Made by a program: the position numbers and the translations under genes. DNA of 64,000 nucleotides from positions 27,293 to 91,292 of the forward strand of contig DASWCZ010000057.1 in NCBI GenBank assembly GCA_036395755.1, written 5' to 3'. Origin of the DNA: Gp7-AA6 sp036395755 (lineage in GTDB: Bacteria; Acidobacteriota; Thermoanaerobaculia; UBA5066; Gp7-AA6). Of the stretch, positions 32,070 through 41,458 are shown piece after piece; within the stretch, counting starts at the first letter, position 1; every line of letters starts with the position of its first letter. The notes below the pieces were generated by a model. That model worked only from the letters and a program-made list of their open reading frames with translations, searched no databases and had not been told where the DNA came from.

Positions 32070-32917
32070 TGGCGGGCGTCCGCGCCCGGCAGCTGGCGTT
32101 CCGCACGTTTCACTGGACGGTGCTCGCCTTCTTCTCCATCCTGCTCGCCTTCCCCTTCTATTGGATGCTCATCACGAGCTTCAAGCGCACCGGCGACCTC
32201 TACGATCTCCGGAACAATCCATTCATCTTCAACCAGAAGCCCACCCTCGAGCACCTCCGGCTTCTCCTCTCCGAAACGCTCTTCCTCCGCTGGCTCGGCA
32301 ACACCGCCTTCGCCGGGTCAGTCGTCGTCGGCATCACGCTCCTCCTGGCCGTGCCGGCCGCGTACGCGCTCGCGCGGCTGACCGGAAGGTGGGGAGGCCG
32401 GATCGGAATCGGAATCTTCCTGACGTATCTCGTGCCGCCGACGCTCCTCTTCATCCCGCTCTCGCGCATCGTTGCCTGGCTCCATCTCCAGGACACGCTC
32501 TGGGCGGTCATCGTCGTGTACCCGAGCTTCACGATCCCCTTCTCGACCTGGCTGCTCATGGGCTTTTTCAAGTCGATTCCTCCCGAGCTGGAAGACGCGG
32601 CGATGGTGGACGGGCTGACCCGGTTCCAGGCCTTCGTCAAGCTCGTCATTCCGATCTCGGTGTCCGGGATCCTGACGGTCGTGATCTTCAGCTTCACGCT
32701 CGTCACCCAGGAGTTCGTCTATGCCCTGACCTTCATCTCCTCGGCCTCCCACCAGACGGTCGGGGTGGGGGTCCCGATCTACCTCGTCCGAGGCGACGTC
32801 TACTACTGGGGGTCGCTGATGGCGGCCTGCCTGATCGCGAGCCTTCCGATTGCCGTCCTTTACAACCTTTTTCTCGACCGGTTCATAGCGGGCTTTACGG
32901 TCGGCTCCGTCAAGTGA
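32069..32917 (+). CDS. ABC transporter permease (MalG/UgpE type)
   Basis: A 282-residue inner-membrane permease with six helices. The segment E-D-A-A-M-V-D-G-L is the EAA loop. N-terminal F-P-F-Y-W-M-L-I-T-S-F-K is typical of MalG-type permeases. Start at ATG 32069 inside the stop of the previous gene. Together with the two preceding genes and the binding protein it makes a complete importer. Confidence 0.93.
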   Translation: MAGVRARQLAFRTFHWTVLAFFSILLAFPFYWMLITSFKRTGDLYDLRNNPFIFNQKPTLEHLRLLLSETLFLRWLGNTAFAGSVVVGITLLLAVPAAYALARLTGRWGGRIGIGIFLTYLVPPTLLFIPLSRIVAWLHLQDTLWAVIVVYPSFTIPFSTWLLMGFFKSIPPELEDAAMVDGLTRFQAFVKLVIPISVSGILTVVIFSFTLVTQEFVYALTFISSASHQTVGVGVPIYLVRGDVYYWGSLMAACLIASLPIAVLYNLFLDRFIAGFTVGSVK

Positions 32918-33135
32918 CACAATGAACGGAGTTTCGAACGCGATGCCTCAATGCGGGTGGGCTCCTGTGGAGAAAAGGCGGAACTTCTTCCGTCTTCTCC
33001 CGATCGGCATCCTTCGTCACGCTCCTACCCGGCGCGTGGATGCGCGCCTTCCCCGGACACGATTCGAACTCGAGCGGGTCATCATCACACTCCGGTACGG
33101 TCGGCGCGTAGGTTTTGAGTAGAAAGGAGACTCCG

Positions 33136-34842
33136 ATGAAGCGATGCGTTCGTATCACGGTCCTCGCGGCTTGTGCCGTCTTCTGGGTCGCCTCGATGCG
33201 CGCGCAAGCGCCGCCGGGGGAGGGGCTGGTCATCCGGGGCTTCATCAGCGCGACGATGTTCGCCCAGGACCAGAACTTCTCCTTCGGGAACGGACAGAAC
33301 ACGGAGTGGCCGATCCCTCCGGAATACACGAGAGACCGGTGGTTCTACGGCGGCGACGTCCGCAACACCCGGCTGACTTTCGCGTTCAATGGCCCGAAGG
33401 TCGCGCCCGCCTCCGACTGGAGGGTCGGCGCTCTGCTCGAGGCCGACTTCTTCGGCGGCTTCAACGGCACCGGCGCTTTCTCCGGGCAGCAGCCGACGCC
33501 GCGTCTGCGGCTGGCCTACGCCGACATCGGCAACGGCCGGACGACGATCCGCATCGGACAGTTCTGGTCGCCGCTCTTCGGCTTTTCTTCGAACGCCGCG
33601 ACGAACGTCTTGCCGGTCTCGACCTCGCACATCGCGTTCCCGCTCGGCTACGGAAGCGGCCTTCCGGGATGGCGGTTCCCCGGGATCTTTCTCTACCAGG
33701 GGCTGACTCCCAAGACTGCTCCTGTGAACGCCGAGCTGCAGCTCGCGGTCATGCGCGGGAGCTGGGATCGCTGCTTCGGAGGCACCACCAACAACGAGTG
33801 CTCGACCGGCGTGAACTCCAACATCAACGAGCTGTCCGCCGGAAACGCGGGTTTTCCCCAGGTCGAAGCCCGCTTGAACCTGAGCGGAAAGGTCGAAAAG
33901 GGGTCGTGGGGCATTTACGCCGTGGGCCACTGGGACCAGAAGGATCTCTCCGGCGCCAACGCCTCCACCGGCAACGACAAGCTCGACGGAAAGATCGGCG
34001 AGTTCGGCGCGAGGCTCCAGATCGGGGGCTTCCTGATCCACGGCAGCGTCTACACGTCCAAGGCCGCCGGGCAGCAGTTCACGGCGCTGACGCAGTTCGG
34101 CGACATCAAGTCGACCGGCGGGTGGGCCCAGGTGGGTTACGACTTCACGCCGAACTGGGGCCTCTACGGTTTCTACGCGCTGGACGACCCGAAAGACAAA
34201 GACGCGATCCGCTGGAACGGCGCCGCCGCGCGCTTGAAGAACGAGATCGTGACCGGCATGCTGCGCTGGAAGGTCGGACCCTACGCGCTCGGCTTCGAGT
34301 ACCTGAACGCCCGCCTCGAATCCGGCAGCACCACGAAGGTCAAGACCAAGGGGAACGAGCTCGCTCTCTCGGTTCTCTACAACTTCAGCATTACGGTGCC
34401 GACCGTCCTCGTGCCTCCACCCGCTCCTCCGCCTCCGCCGGCTCCCAAGCCGCCTCCGCCGGCTCCCCCGGAGGCTCCGCCGGCTCCGATGCCGCCGCCG
34501 GCTCCGCCCGTGGTCGCGCCGCCTCCGCCGGCTCCCACGACGGACACGATCGACTTCGATCGGGGCAGTGCTCGCATCACCAACATCGCAAAGGCGCGTC
34601 TCGACGCCGTGGCGCTCCGCCTCCGTGAGAACCCCCGCGCGACCGTCGTCATCACCGGATATCCGGACGACGGGACCATGGCCTCGCGCCGCGAATCGCT
34701 GGCGCATCAGCGCGCGGAAAGCGCCAGGTCGTATCTCGTGAACCGCCACGCCATCGACGCGTCGCGGATCACGACCGTGTCCGAGCTGACCGACACGACC
34801 AACAACGGAAGGGCCGTCATCGTGGTGACGATCAACCCGTGA
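33136..34842 (+). CDS. Outer-membrane porin with proline-rich linker and OmpA-like domain
   Basis: A 568-residue protein: signal peptide (about 1-24), a beta-barrel porin region (about 30-405) of alternating amphipathic strands, a Pro-rich linker (about 425-470, repeated P-P-P-A-P) and a C-terminal OmpA-like domain (about 475-568) with I-D-F-D-R-G and R-A-E-S-A-R. The last domain would bind peptidoglycan and anchor the barrel. It follows the ABC importer by about 220 bases and probably supplies outer-membrane entry for the same substrate. ATG 33136 has AAAGGAGA upstream. Confidence 0.82.
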   Translation: MKRCVRITVLAACAVFWVASMRAQAPPGEGLVIRGFISATMFAQDQNFSFGNGQNTEWPIPPEYTRDRWFYGGDVRNTRLTFAFNGPKVAPASDWRVGALLEADFFGGFNGTGAFSGQQPTPRLRLAYADIGNGRTTIRIGQFWSPLFGFSSNAATNVLPVSTSHIAFPLGYGSGLPGWRFPGIFLYQGLTPKTAPVNAELQLAVMRGSWDRCFGGTTNNECSTGVNSNINELSAGNAGFPQVEARLNLSGKVEKGSWGIYAVGHWDQKDLSGANASTGNDKLDGKIGEFGARLQIGGFLIHGSVYTSKAAGQQFTALTQFGDIKSTGGWAQVGYDFTPNWGLYGFYALDDPKDKDAIRWNGAAARLKNEIVTGMLRWKVGPYALGFEYLNARLESGSTTKVKTKGNELALSVLYNFSITVPTVLVPPPAPPPPPAPKPPPPAPPEAPPAPMPPPAPPVVAPPPPAPTTDTIDFDRGSARITNIAKARLDAVALRLRENPRATVVITGYPDDGTMASRRESLAHQRAESARSYLVNRHAIDASRITTVSELTDTTNNGRAVIVVTINP

Positions 34843-34865
34843 TTTCGGGTTAACAACACTCTTCG

Positions 34866-34892
34866 AGCCCCTCCCTCGGGAGGGGCTTTTTT
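34866..34892 (+). terminator. Intrinsic terminator after the porin gene
   Basis: AGCCCCTCCC and GGGAGGGGCT form a 10-bp stem with a two-base loop apex, followed by TTTTTT. It ends the importer/porin transcript. Confidence 0.92.
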
Positions 34893-35182
34893 AGCGGCCG
34901 CCTCGACGGCGGCCGGGAGAGAGTAAACGGCCGCTACGCACCATCCCATGGCGGGAGCGCAACGGTGTTCCGACTCGAAACAGAACGCTCCGCGGAATCG
35001 GGGCTTTCTCGGGACCCGGGTCGAACGAGATCAGCTGCGCCTTATCGGGAAGAGCGCGGCACTGGCGTAGAGTCCTCCGAAGCAGGAGCCGGGTCACCGA
35101 TCAGCGGCGGCCCGCTTCGGTTCATTCCGCGGGCAGCGCGCTGCCAGGAGCATGGTTCGCAGCCGTGGAGAAGGGGCAAAAG
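34893..35182. other. Intergenic region before the selenoprotein OsmC gene
   Basis: About 290 GC-rich bases between the porin terminator and the OsmC-like gene. No gene, tRNA (in particular no tRNA-Sec) or clear promoter was found. AGAAGGGGC precedes the ATG at 35183. Confidence 0.4.
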
Positions 35183-35659
35183 ATGGCCGAGGTCGTCTAT
35201 CGATCGCAGGTACGAATCGAACGGGTGAAGGGGCCTGTCCGCAAGGCCTATCTGCCGGCAGAGAAGGAGCCCGTAATCTTCGGCGTTCATGGCGCGGTCG
35301 CCGCGCACTACAAGGTGTCGCCGGAAGACTATGAGCCCCGTGCGACGACTCTCGACTACGTCGTCGCGGCCGCGGCGGGTTGACTGACGGGCACATTTGC
35401 AGGCGCACTGGAGGTGCGCCAGGTTTCGGCGGTGGGAGACCGGCTGATCGGGGAAGCGGTGGGCGAAATCGAGAAGGAGGAGGGAGTTCTCGTGATCAAG
35501 CGGATCCACCTCCGGCTGAAGCTGAAGGCGCCCGAAGCGGAGCACGAGACCGCCGAGCGAGTTCACGGTTTCTATCAGGACCGCTGCCCCGTCTACCGGT
35601 CGCTCTCGGCCGCGATCGCGATAACGACCGAGCTCGTCTTCGAGCCAGTTGACGGATAG
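35183..35659 (+). CDS. OsmC-like selenoprotein (in-frame TGA at the catalytic Cys position)
   Basis: Read through the TGA at 35381-35383, the frame gives a 158-residue OsmC-fold protein with selenocysteine at residue 67. The context A-A-A-A-G-U-L-T-G-T-F-A-G-A-L is where OsmC-like proteins have their reactive Cys. Both halves are in the same frame and the downstream part (K-R-I-H-L-R-L-K-L and C-P-V-Y-R-S-L) completes the fold with the second, ordinary Cys. OsmC proteins reduce organic hydroperoxides. A hairpin 18 bases after the TGA fits a bacterial SECIS. The gene sits beside a selenocysteine formate dehydrogenase. A nonsense pseudogene is the alternative but less likely. Confidence 0.85.
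35402..35420 (+). promoter_or_regulatory. SECIS-like hairpin in the OsmC-like gene
   Basis: GGCGCAC and GTGCGCC make a perfect 7-bp stem closed by the loop TGGAG. The stem begins 18 bases after the TGA and the loop about 25 bases after it, within the spacing of bacterial SECIS elements, whose loops usually expose guanines as here. Confidence 0.75.
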
Positions 35660-35737
35660 GCCCCCGGCTCCCCGTCACCGATCCCGAGCCTGCAAACGTT
35701 CCCGCTGGCTCCGGCGGTCCCATATCCCGGCGGGATA

Positions 35738-36586
35738 ATGAAAGAAGTGGAACCGATCGAGCGAATGCGGGTCGTGGCGCGCGAGGGGGAGCGGCAAATC
35801 GAGCGCGAAGACGCGCTCGCCGTCGAAGAGCCCTTGGAGATCCGGATCCGGCCCCGGGATTCGGGGGGCGCGAGATCCTTCGTCACCACGATGCGGACGC
35901 CCGGCAACGACGAGGAGCTCGTCGCCGGGCTCCTTTTCGCCGAAGGCGTCCTCGAATCCCGCGAGGACCTCCTTGGTCTCGAACGGCCGGTCGATCCCCG
36001 CATCGATTCGGAGCTGCGTGCCAACGTGATGATCGCGACCCTGGCTCCGGACGCTCAAAGGCGCAGTGAAAAGCTCGAACGGGGGACGGTGATGGGCTCT
36101 GCCTGCGGAGTCTGCGGAAAAACCTCGATCGAGAACGTGATCCCCTCCGACGCTCCACTTCTCGTCTCGAGCCTCCGGATCTCTCCGGAGCTCCTTTTCG
36201 CGCTGCCGGGAAGGCTCCGGGAGGGCCAGTCCGTTTTTTCGACGACCGGCGGCCTGCATGCCGCGGGCCTGTTCGACGCCGACGGACGGCTCCAGGCCCT
36301 GCGGGAAGACATCGGGCGCCACAACGCGACCGACAAGGTCGTGGGCCGTTTTTTCCTTCGCGGCGAGCTGCCGCTCGCGGACTCGGTCCTGATGGTCTCG
36401 GGGCGCGCCGGATTCGAGATTGTTCAAAAGGCGTACGCGGCCGGGATTCCGGTCGTCGCCTCCGTTTCTGCCCCTTCGAGCCTCGCCGTCGAGCTCGCGG
36501 ACGCCGCTGGGCTGACGCTGGTCGGATTCTTGAGAGAACGGCGCTACAACGTCTACTCCCATCCCGCGCGGATTCTCGCGTCGTAG
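35738..36586 (+). CDS. fdhD: Formate dehydrogenase accessory sulfurtransferase FdhD
   Basis: A 282-residue protein that transfers sulfur to the molybdenum cofactor of formate dehydrogenase. The functional C-G-V-C motif is at residues 123-126. The segments R-T-P-G-N-D-E-E-L-V-A-G-L and D-I-G-R-H-N-A-T-D-K are FdhD signatures. It precedes the formate dehydrogenase structural genes by about 100 bases. Confidence 0.95.
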   Translation: MKEVEPIERMRVVAREGERQIEREDALAVEEPLEIRIRPRDSGGARSFVTTMRTPGNDEELVAGLLFAEGVLESREDLLGLERPVDPRIDSELRANVMIATLAPDAQRRSEKLERGTVMGSACGVCGKTSIENVIPSDAPLLVSSLRISPELLFALPGRLREGQSVFSTTGGLHAAGLFDADGRLQALREDIGRHNATDKVVGRFFLRGELPLADSVLMVSGRAGFEIVQKAYAAGIPVVASVSAPSSLAVELADAAGLTLVGFLRERRYNVYSHPARILAS

Positions 36587-36620
36587 CGAAACTTCCTCCG
36601 CCCGGCCGTCGAGAAAGCGC

Positions 36621-36649
36621 TTGACAAACCACGGCGGGAGTTCTGGAAT
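36621..36649 (+). promoter_or_regulatory. Sigma-70 promoter of the formate dehydrogenase operon
   Basis: A perfect -35 TTGACA at 36621-36626, a 17-base spacer and TGGAAT (4 of 6 matches) at 36644-36649. Transcription would start about 30 bases before the ATG at 36685; GGAGGT precedes that ATG. Confidence 0.65.
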
Positions 36650-36684
36650 GACGGCAGCGTTTCGTTTTCCGCGGAGGTGGGACC

Positions 36685-39600
36685 ATGGAGCTGACCCGTC
36701 GCGGATTCCTGAAGGCCACGGCCGTCGGAAGCACGATCGCCCTCGGGTTCGACGTCGCTCTGGCCAAAGCCGAGATGCGTGAGTTCAAGATCTCGCGCAC
36801 CACGGAGACCCGAAGTATCTGCCCCTACTGCGCGGTCTCCTGCGGGGTCATCATCCACACTCTCGGCGACAAGTCGAAGAATGCCAAGGCCAGCGTCGTC
36901 CACGTCGAAGGCGATCCGGACCACCCGATCTCCCGCGGGACTCTCTGCCCCAAGGGCATCACGTTGAAAGATGACATCACGCACAAAAACCGGCTGACCA
37001 GGCCGAAGGTGCGGCGACCCGGCTCCGACAAGTGGGAGGATATCTCCTGGGACGAGGCGATCTCGAAGATCGCGCGGCACATCAAGGACACGCGCGACAA
37101 GTGCTTCGTCGCGAAGAACGCGAAGGGCGAAGTCGTCAATCGCAATCCGGGCATGGCCATGATCGGTGGCTGCACGGATACCAACGAGTTCAACTACCTC
37201 CAGTGGAAAGTCATCACGGCCCTGGGGGTGCCGTACAGAGACACCCAGGCCCGGGTTTGACACGGCCCCACGGTGACCAGTTTGGCCACCACGTTCGGTC
37301 GGGGCGCGATGACAAACGGATGGGTCGACATCAAGAATACTGACGTCATCCTGGCAATGGGCGGTAACCCCGCCGAGAATCACCCCGTCGGCTTCAAATG
37401 GTTCATGGAGGCGAAGAAGACGCGCGGCGCCAAGCTCGTCGCCGTCGACCCGCGCTTCACCCGTACGGCTGCGACGGCGGATCTCTACGCGCCCGTGCGC
37501 GCCGGGACGGACATCGCGTTCCTGCTCGGCATCATCCGCTACGCGATCGAGAACAAGCGGTACCACGAGGACTACGTCAAGATCCACACGAACGGCCCCT
37601 ACATCATCGGCGAGAAGTTCGAGTTCAACGACGGCCTCTTCTCCGGCTTCGACCCGGGCAAGACGGAATACGACAAGACGGCGTGGGCGTACGAGCCCGA
37701 TCCGAAGACGAAGGCCTACGGCGTCGACCCGACTCTTCAGAATCCACGCTGCGTGTTTCAGCTCCTGAAGAAGCACGTCGAACGGTACACGCCCGAGATG
37801 ATCGAGCGGATCTGCGGGACGCCGAAGGACACATATCTCAAGGTCTGCCAGATCGTCACGTCGACGGGCGTGCCGGAGAAGGCTGGCACGATCACTTACG
37901 CCCTCGGATGGACGCAGCACTCGACGGCCGTCCAGATGATCCGGTGCGCTGCCATGCTGCAGCTCCTTCTCGGCAACGTCGGGCGGCCGGGGGGCGGCGT
38001 GAACGCGTTCCGCGGGCATTCCAACATCCAGGGCGCGACTGACATCGCCGGAACGTTCGACATCCTCCCCGGATATCTCAAGACACCCGCCGGTCCGCAG
38101 CAGACGCTCGCGCAGTACCTGGAGGCCGCGACGCCCACGACGCTCAACAAAGAGGCGTGGGCCTCGATGAACTACTGGTCGAACTATCCGAAGTTCATGG
38201 CCTCGCTGTTGAAGGCGCAGTACGGCAAGGCGGCCACCAAGGAGAACGACTTCGGCTACGCCTGGCTTCCCAAGGTCGACGGCAACTACTCCTGGATGTA
38301 CATCTGCGACGACATGTATCGCGGCAACTCGACGCGCGCCGGAGGGAAGGAGCCCGGACCCGAGGGGTTCATCTCCTTCGGCATGAACCCGGTCGGCCTG
38401 GGGCCGAACTCCAAGAAGTGGGTGGCGGCACTTTCGAAGCTGAAGTGGCTCGTCATCGTCGAGAACGTCGAGACGGAAAGCTCGATCTTCTGGAAGGCTC
38501 CCAAGGAGTACGGTCCGCCCGACGCTTCCAGGATCCCGACGGAAGTCTTCCTGCTCCCCGCGGCGGACTTCGCGGAGAAGGACGGAACGTTCACCAACTC
38601 GGCCCGCTGGATGCAGTGGAAGTGGAAGGCGCTCGATCCTCCGGGTCTGGCCAAGTCCGATCAGGAGATCCTCGCGCGAGTCTTCCTCGCCGTGCGCGAC
38701 CTCTACAAGAAGGAGGGGGGCGCGCTTCCCGAGGCCGTCGCCAACGTCACCTGGAGCTACACCAACCCGATCGAGCCGGATCTCTCCGAGGTCCTGAAGG
38801 AGATCAACGGCAAGGCGCTCGCCGACATCCCGGACCCGACCGATAAGACCAAGACTTTGAAGACCGCCGGACAACAGATCGACGGCTTCGGGCAGCTCCA
38901 GGACGACGGCTCGACGATGTGCGGCAACTGGCTCCACTCCGGCGTCTACACCGAGGCCGGCAACAACGCGCAGCGCCGTTCGACGGCCGACCCGACGGGA
39001 CTCGGCATGTATCCCACCTGGGCCTTTTCCTGGCCCGCCAACCGCCGCATCATGTACAACCGCGCCTCCGCCGACGCCGAGGGCAAGCCTTGGGATCCGA
39101 AGCGGCCCGGCATCGTGTGGAACGGTGAGAAGTGGGTCGGGGACGTACCCGACATCAAACCGGACTCGCCGCCCGGCACGTATGGCGCGTTCATCATGCT
39201 GCCCGAAGGAGTCGGGCGTCTCTTCGCCTCGGGCTTGAACGACGGTCCCTTCCCGGAGCACTACGAGGCGATCGAGGCGCCGATCGCCAACCCGCTCCAT
39301 CCAAAGGTGACTTCCAACCCGGTGAGCAAGAAGTTTTCCTCGGACAAGGACGTGTACGGAACGAGCGCGGACTTCCCGATCGTGTGTACCACGTATCGGC
39401 TGACCGAGCACTTCCACTACTGGACGCAGCACCAGCACGACGGAGTTCTGAACGAGCTGCAGCCGGGCTTCTTCGTCGAGATCCCGGAAGGCCTCGCCCA
39501 GCAGAAAGGCATCGCCAACGGGTCGCAGGTCAAGGTCACCTCCGCGCGCGGCTCGATTCAGGGAGTGGCGATGGTCACCAAACGCCTGCGGCCGATGAAG

Positions 39601-39768
39601 ATCGATGGCAAAGAGATGTGGCAGATCGGCTTCCCGATCCACTGGGGCTACGCCGGCGATCCGAACCACACCGGGCCGCTCGCCAACATGCTGACGCCCT
39701 CGGCCATGGACCCCAACTCGTGGACGCCCGAGTTCAAGGCCTTTCTCGTGCGGCTCGAAAAGGCCTGA
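36685..39768 (+). CDS. fdnG: Formate dehydrogenase N-type catalytic subunit, selenocysteine
   Basis: Reading through TGA 37258-37260 gives a 1027-residue protein with selenocysteine at residue 192 in the context A-R-V-U-H-G-P-T-V, the same as in E. coli FdnG/FdoG. A twin-arginine signal (T-R-R-G-F) shows export to the periplasm. The iron-sulfur motif C-P-Y-C-A-V-S-C with the later L-C-P-K-G follows. The remainder carries the molybdopterin-binding domains of the DMSO-reductase family. It oxidises formate to CO2 and passes electrons to the iron-sulfur subunit. Two separate reading frames would be called if TGA were taken as stop. Confidence 0.96.
37272..37290 (+). promoter_or_regulatory. SECIS-like hairpin in the formate dehydrogenase gene
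   Basis: GGTGACCA and TGGCCACC pair with one A-C mismatch around the loop GTT, beginning 12 bases after the TGA. The downstream context (CACGGCCC-ACGGT) resembles the corresponding region of enterobacterial FDH genes. The stem itself is weaker than in the OsmC-like gene. Confidence 0.5.
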
Positions 39769-39778
39769 GGAGGAGGAG

Positions 39779-40666
39779 ATGAGCGTTCAGCAGAACCTCG
39801 AGATCCGCCGCTCCTCCGCTTCGGTGTGGGGAAGCCTCTCGGGGATGCGCAGCGTCCCCACCGTATCGAAGTACATCGACACGACGACCTGCATCGGCTG
39901 CAAAGCCTGCGAGGCGGCGTGCATCGAGTGGAATGACCTGCGGCATCTCGCGACCGTGCAGACCGGCACATACCAGACGCTGCCGACCCTGCACGCGGAA
40001 TACTGGAACCTGATCCGTTTCAACGAGCGGGACTTCGACGGCGGGCTCGTCTGGCTGATGCGCAAAGACCAGTGCATGCACTGCGAGGAGCCCGGTTGCC
40101 TCGCGGCATGCCCGGCGCCCGGCGCGATCGTCCAGTACGCCAACGGAATCGTGGACGTGAACCCGGATCAGTGCATCGGCTGCGGCTACTGCGAGACCGG
40201 GTGTCCTTTCGACGTTCCGCGATTCCACCAGACCACCGGAAAGATGGCGAAGTGCACACTCTGCGTGGACCGCGTCTCCGTGGGGCTCGAGCCAGCGTGC
40301 ATCAAGGCGTGCCCGACCGGGTGCCTCCAGTTCGGAACGAAGGACGACATGGTCGCGCTCGGATCTCGCCGCGTCGAACAGTTGAAGGGCACCGGCTTCG
40401 CCAATGCCGCCCTCTACAACCCGGAGGGGGTGCACGGCACCGGGGTCGTGACTGTCCTCGCGCACGGCGACCACCCGGAGTGGTACGACCTGCCGCGCGA
40501 TCCGCACGTCCCCTTGCTCGTCAAATTCTGGAAGTCGGTTCTGCGGCCGCTCGGCGGCATCGCGATCTTCGGCGCCGTGATCGGCGCGTTCGCGCACTAC
40601 ACGAGGTTCGGACCCAAGGAGGTCCGGGGAGCCGAGGCCCGGGACCGCAATCTGCCGGATGCGTAG
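39779..40666 (+). CDS. fdnH: Formate dehydrogenase iron-sulfur subunit
   Basis: A 295-residue ferredoxin-type subunit with four [4Fe-4S] cysteine groups (C-I-G-C-K-A-C, C-M-H-C-E-E-P-G-C, C-I-G-C-G-Y-C, C-T-L-C plus C-I-K-A-C). A C-terminal helix (about residues 258-275) anchors it to the membrane. It carries electrons from the catalytic subunit to the cytochrome b subunit. Start ATG 39779 overlaps the ribosome-binding site region (AGGAGGAG) just after the catalytic subunit stop. Confidence 0.95.
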   Translation: MSVQQNLEIRRSSASVWGSLSGMRSVPTVSKYIDTTTCIGCKACEAACIEWNDLRHLATVQTGTYQTLPTLHAEYWNLIRFNERDFDGGLVWLMRKDQCMHCEEPGCLAACPAPGAIVQYANGIVDVNPDQCIGCGYCETGCPFDVPRFHQTTGKMAKCTLCVDRVSVGLEPACIKACPTGCLQFGTKDDMVALGSRRVEQLKGTGFANAALYNPEGVHGTGVVTVLAHGDHPEWYDLPRDPHVPLLVKFWKSVLRPLGGIAIFGAVIGAFAHYTRFGPKEVRGAEARDRNLPDA

Positions 40667-40699
40667 CCCGGATCGACCGACCGAAAAAGGGGGTTCCGC

Positions 40700-41401
40700 A
40701 TGAGCGCCGCCAGGCCCCATCGCCCTTTCGACACGGCCGTCGTCGCGGCCCGCGACCGGGAGGACGTCATCGTCGGCAGCGAGATCGTCCGACATCGCCT
40801 CGTCTCGCGCGTCATCCACTGGAGCGTTGCCCTGACGTTCTTCGCCTGCGTGTTCACGGGGATGCCGATCTGGACGCCGGTGTTTGGCTGGATGGCGCAC
40901 CTCTTCGGCGGGCTCACGGTCTGCCGGCTCCTCCATCCCTGGATGGGCGTCGCCTTCTTTCTCGCCTCGGCGGTCATGTTCGTGCACTGGATCGCCGACA
41001 TGCGTCTCGAGCCGCGCGACAAAGAGTGGCTCGGGCCGAAGGCCTTCGCGTACATGCGCTACGAGACCGACGATTCGGACGTCGGCAAGTACAACGGCGG
41101 ACAGAAGCTCTTCTTCTGGGCGGCCGGGCTCGGCGCCGTCGGGCTTCTCCTTTCGGGCCTTCTGATCTGGTTTCCCCGCGCCTTTCCGAGGCTGCTGCTC
41201 GAGTTCGCCTATCTGATCCACGACGTGACCTTCATCCTTTTCGCGGTCGCGATCGTCCTCCACATCTACCTCGGCACGGCGGCCGAGCCCGGCACCTTCG
41301 GCTCGATGGTCCGCGGGACCGTCACGCGGGAATGGGCGCGTCTGCACCACGCCCGCTGGTACCGCGAAGTCATCTCGGGTGAAGAAAGCCGGCGGCGGTA
41401 G
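40700..41401 (+). CDS. fdnI: Formate dehydrogenase cytochrome b556 subunit
   Basis: A 233-residue membrane cytochrome with four helices. Histidines in V-I-H-W-S, L-H-P-W-M, F-V-H-W-I and V-L-H-I-Y are candidates for the two b haem ligands. It passes electrons from formate to the quinone pool. It has a longer cytosolic N-terminus (about 40 residues) than needed for the first helix. Third gene of the fdn operon. Confidence 0.92.
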   Translation: MSAARPHRPFDTAVVAARDREDVIVGSEIVRHRLVSRVIHWSVALTFFACVFTGMPIWTPVFGWMAHLFGGLTVCRLLHPWMGVAFFLASAVMFVHWIADMRLEPRDKEWLGPKAFAYMRYETDDSDVGKYNGGQKLFFWAAGLGAVGLLLSGLLIWFPRAFPRLLLEFAYLIHDVTFILFAVAIVLHIYLGTAAEPGTFGSMVRGTVTREWARLHHARWYREVISGEESRRR

Positions 41402-41458
41402 ACGAACTCCAGGACCGTTTCGGAATTCGACCGGCGCGCGGCGCGGGCCGAGGCTCTC

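Noticed and set aside
34893..35182. Possible tRNA-Sec gene upstream of the selenoprotein
   Set aside because: No long acceptor stem, TCA anticodon loop or T-arm could be built on either strand.
35183..35659. OsmC gene broken by a nonsense mutation
   Set aside because: The TGA is exactly at the catalytic Cys codon, both halves are intact in one frame, a SECIS-like hairpin follows and a second selenoprotein gene is adjacent.
36553..39669. 1038-codon frame antisense to the formate dehydrogenase gene
   Set aside because: A shadow caused by high GC at third positions; the plus strand carries clear catalytic motifs.
36685..39768. Formate dehydrogenase split into two genes or a pseudogene
   Set aside because: The TGA lies in the known R-V-Sec-H-G-P-T context and the frame continues to full length.
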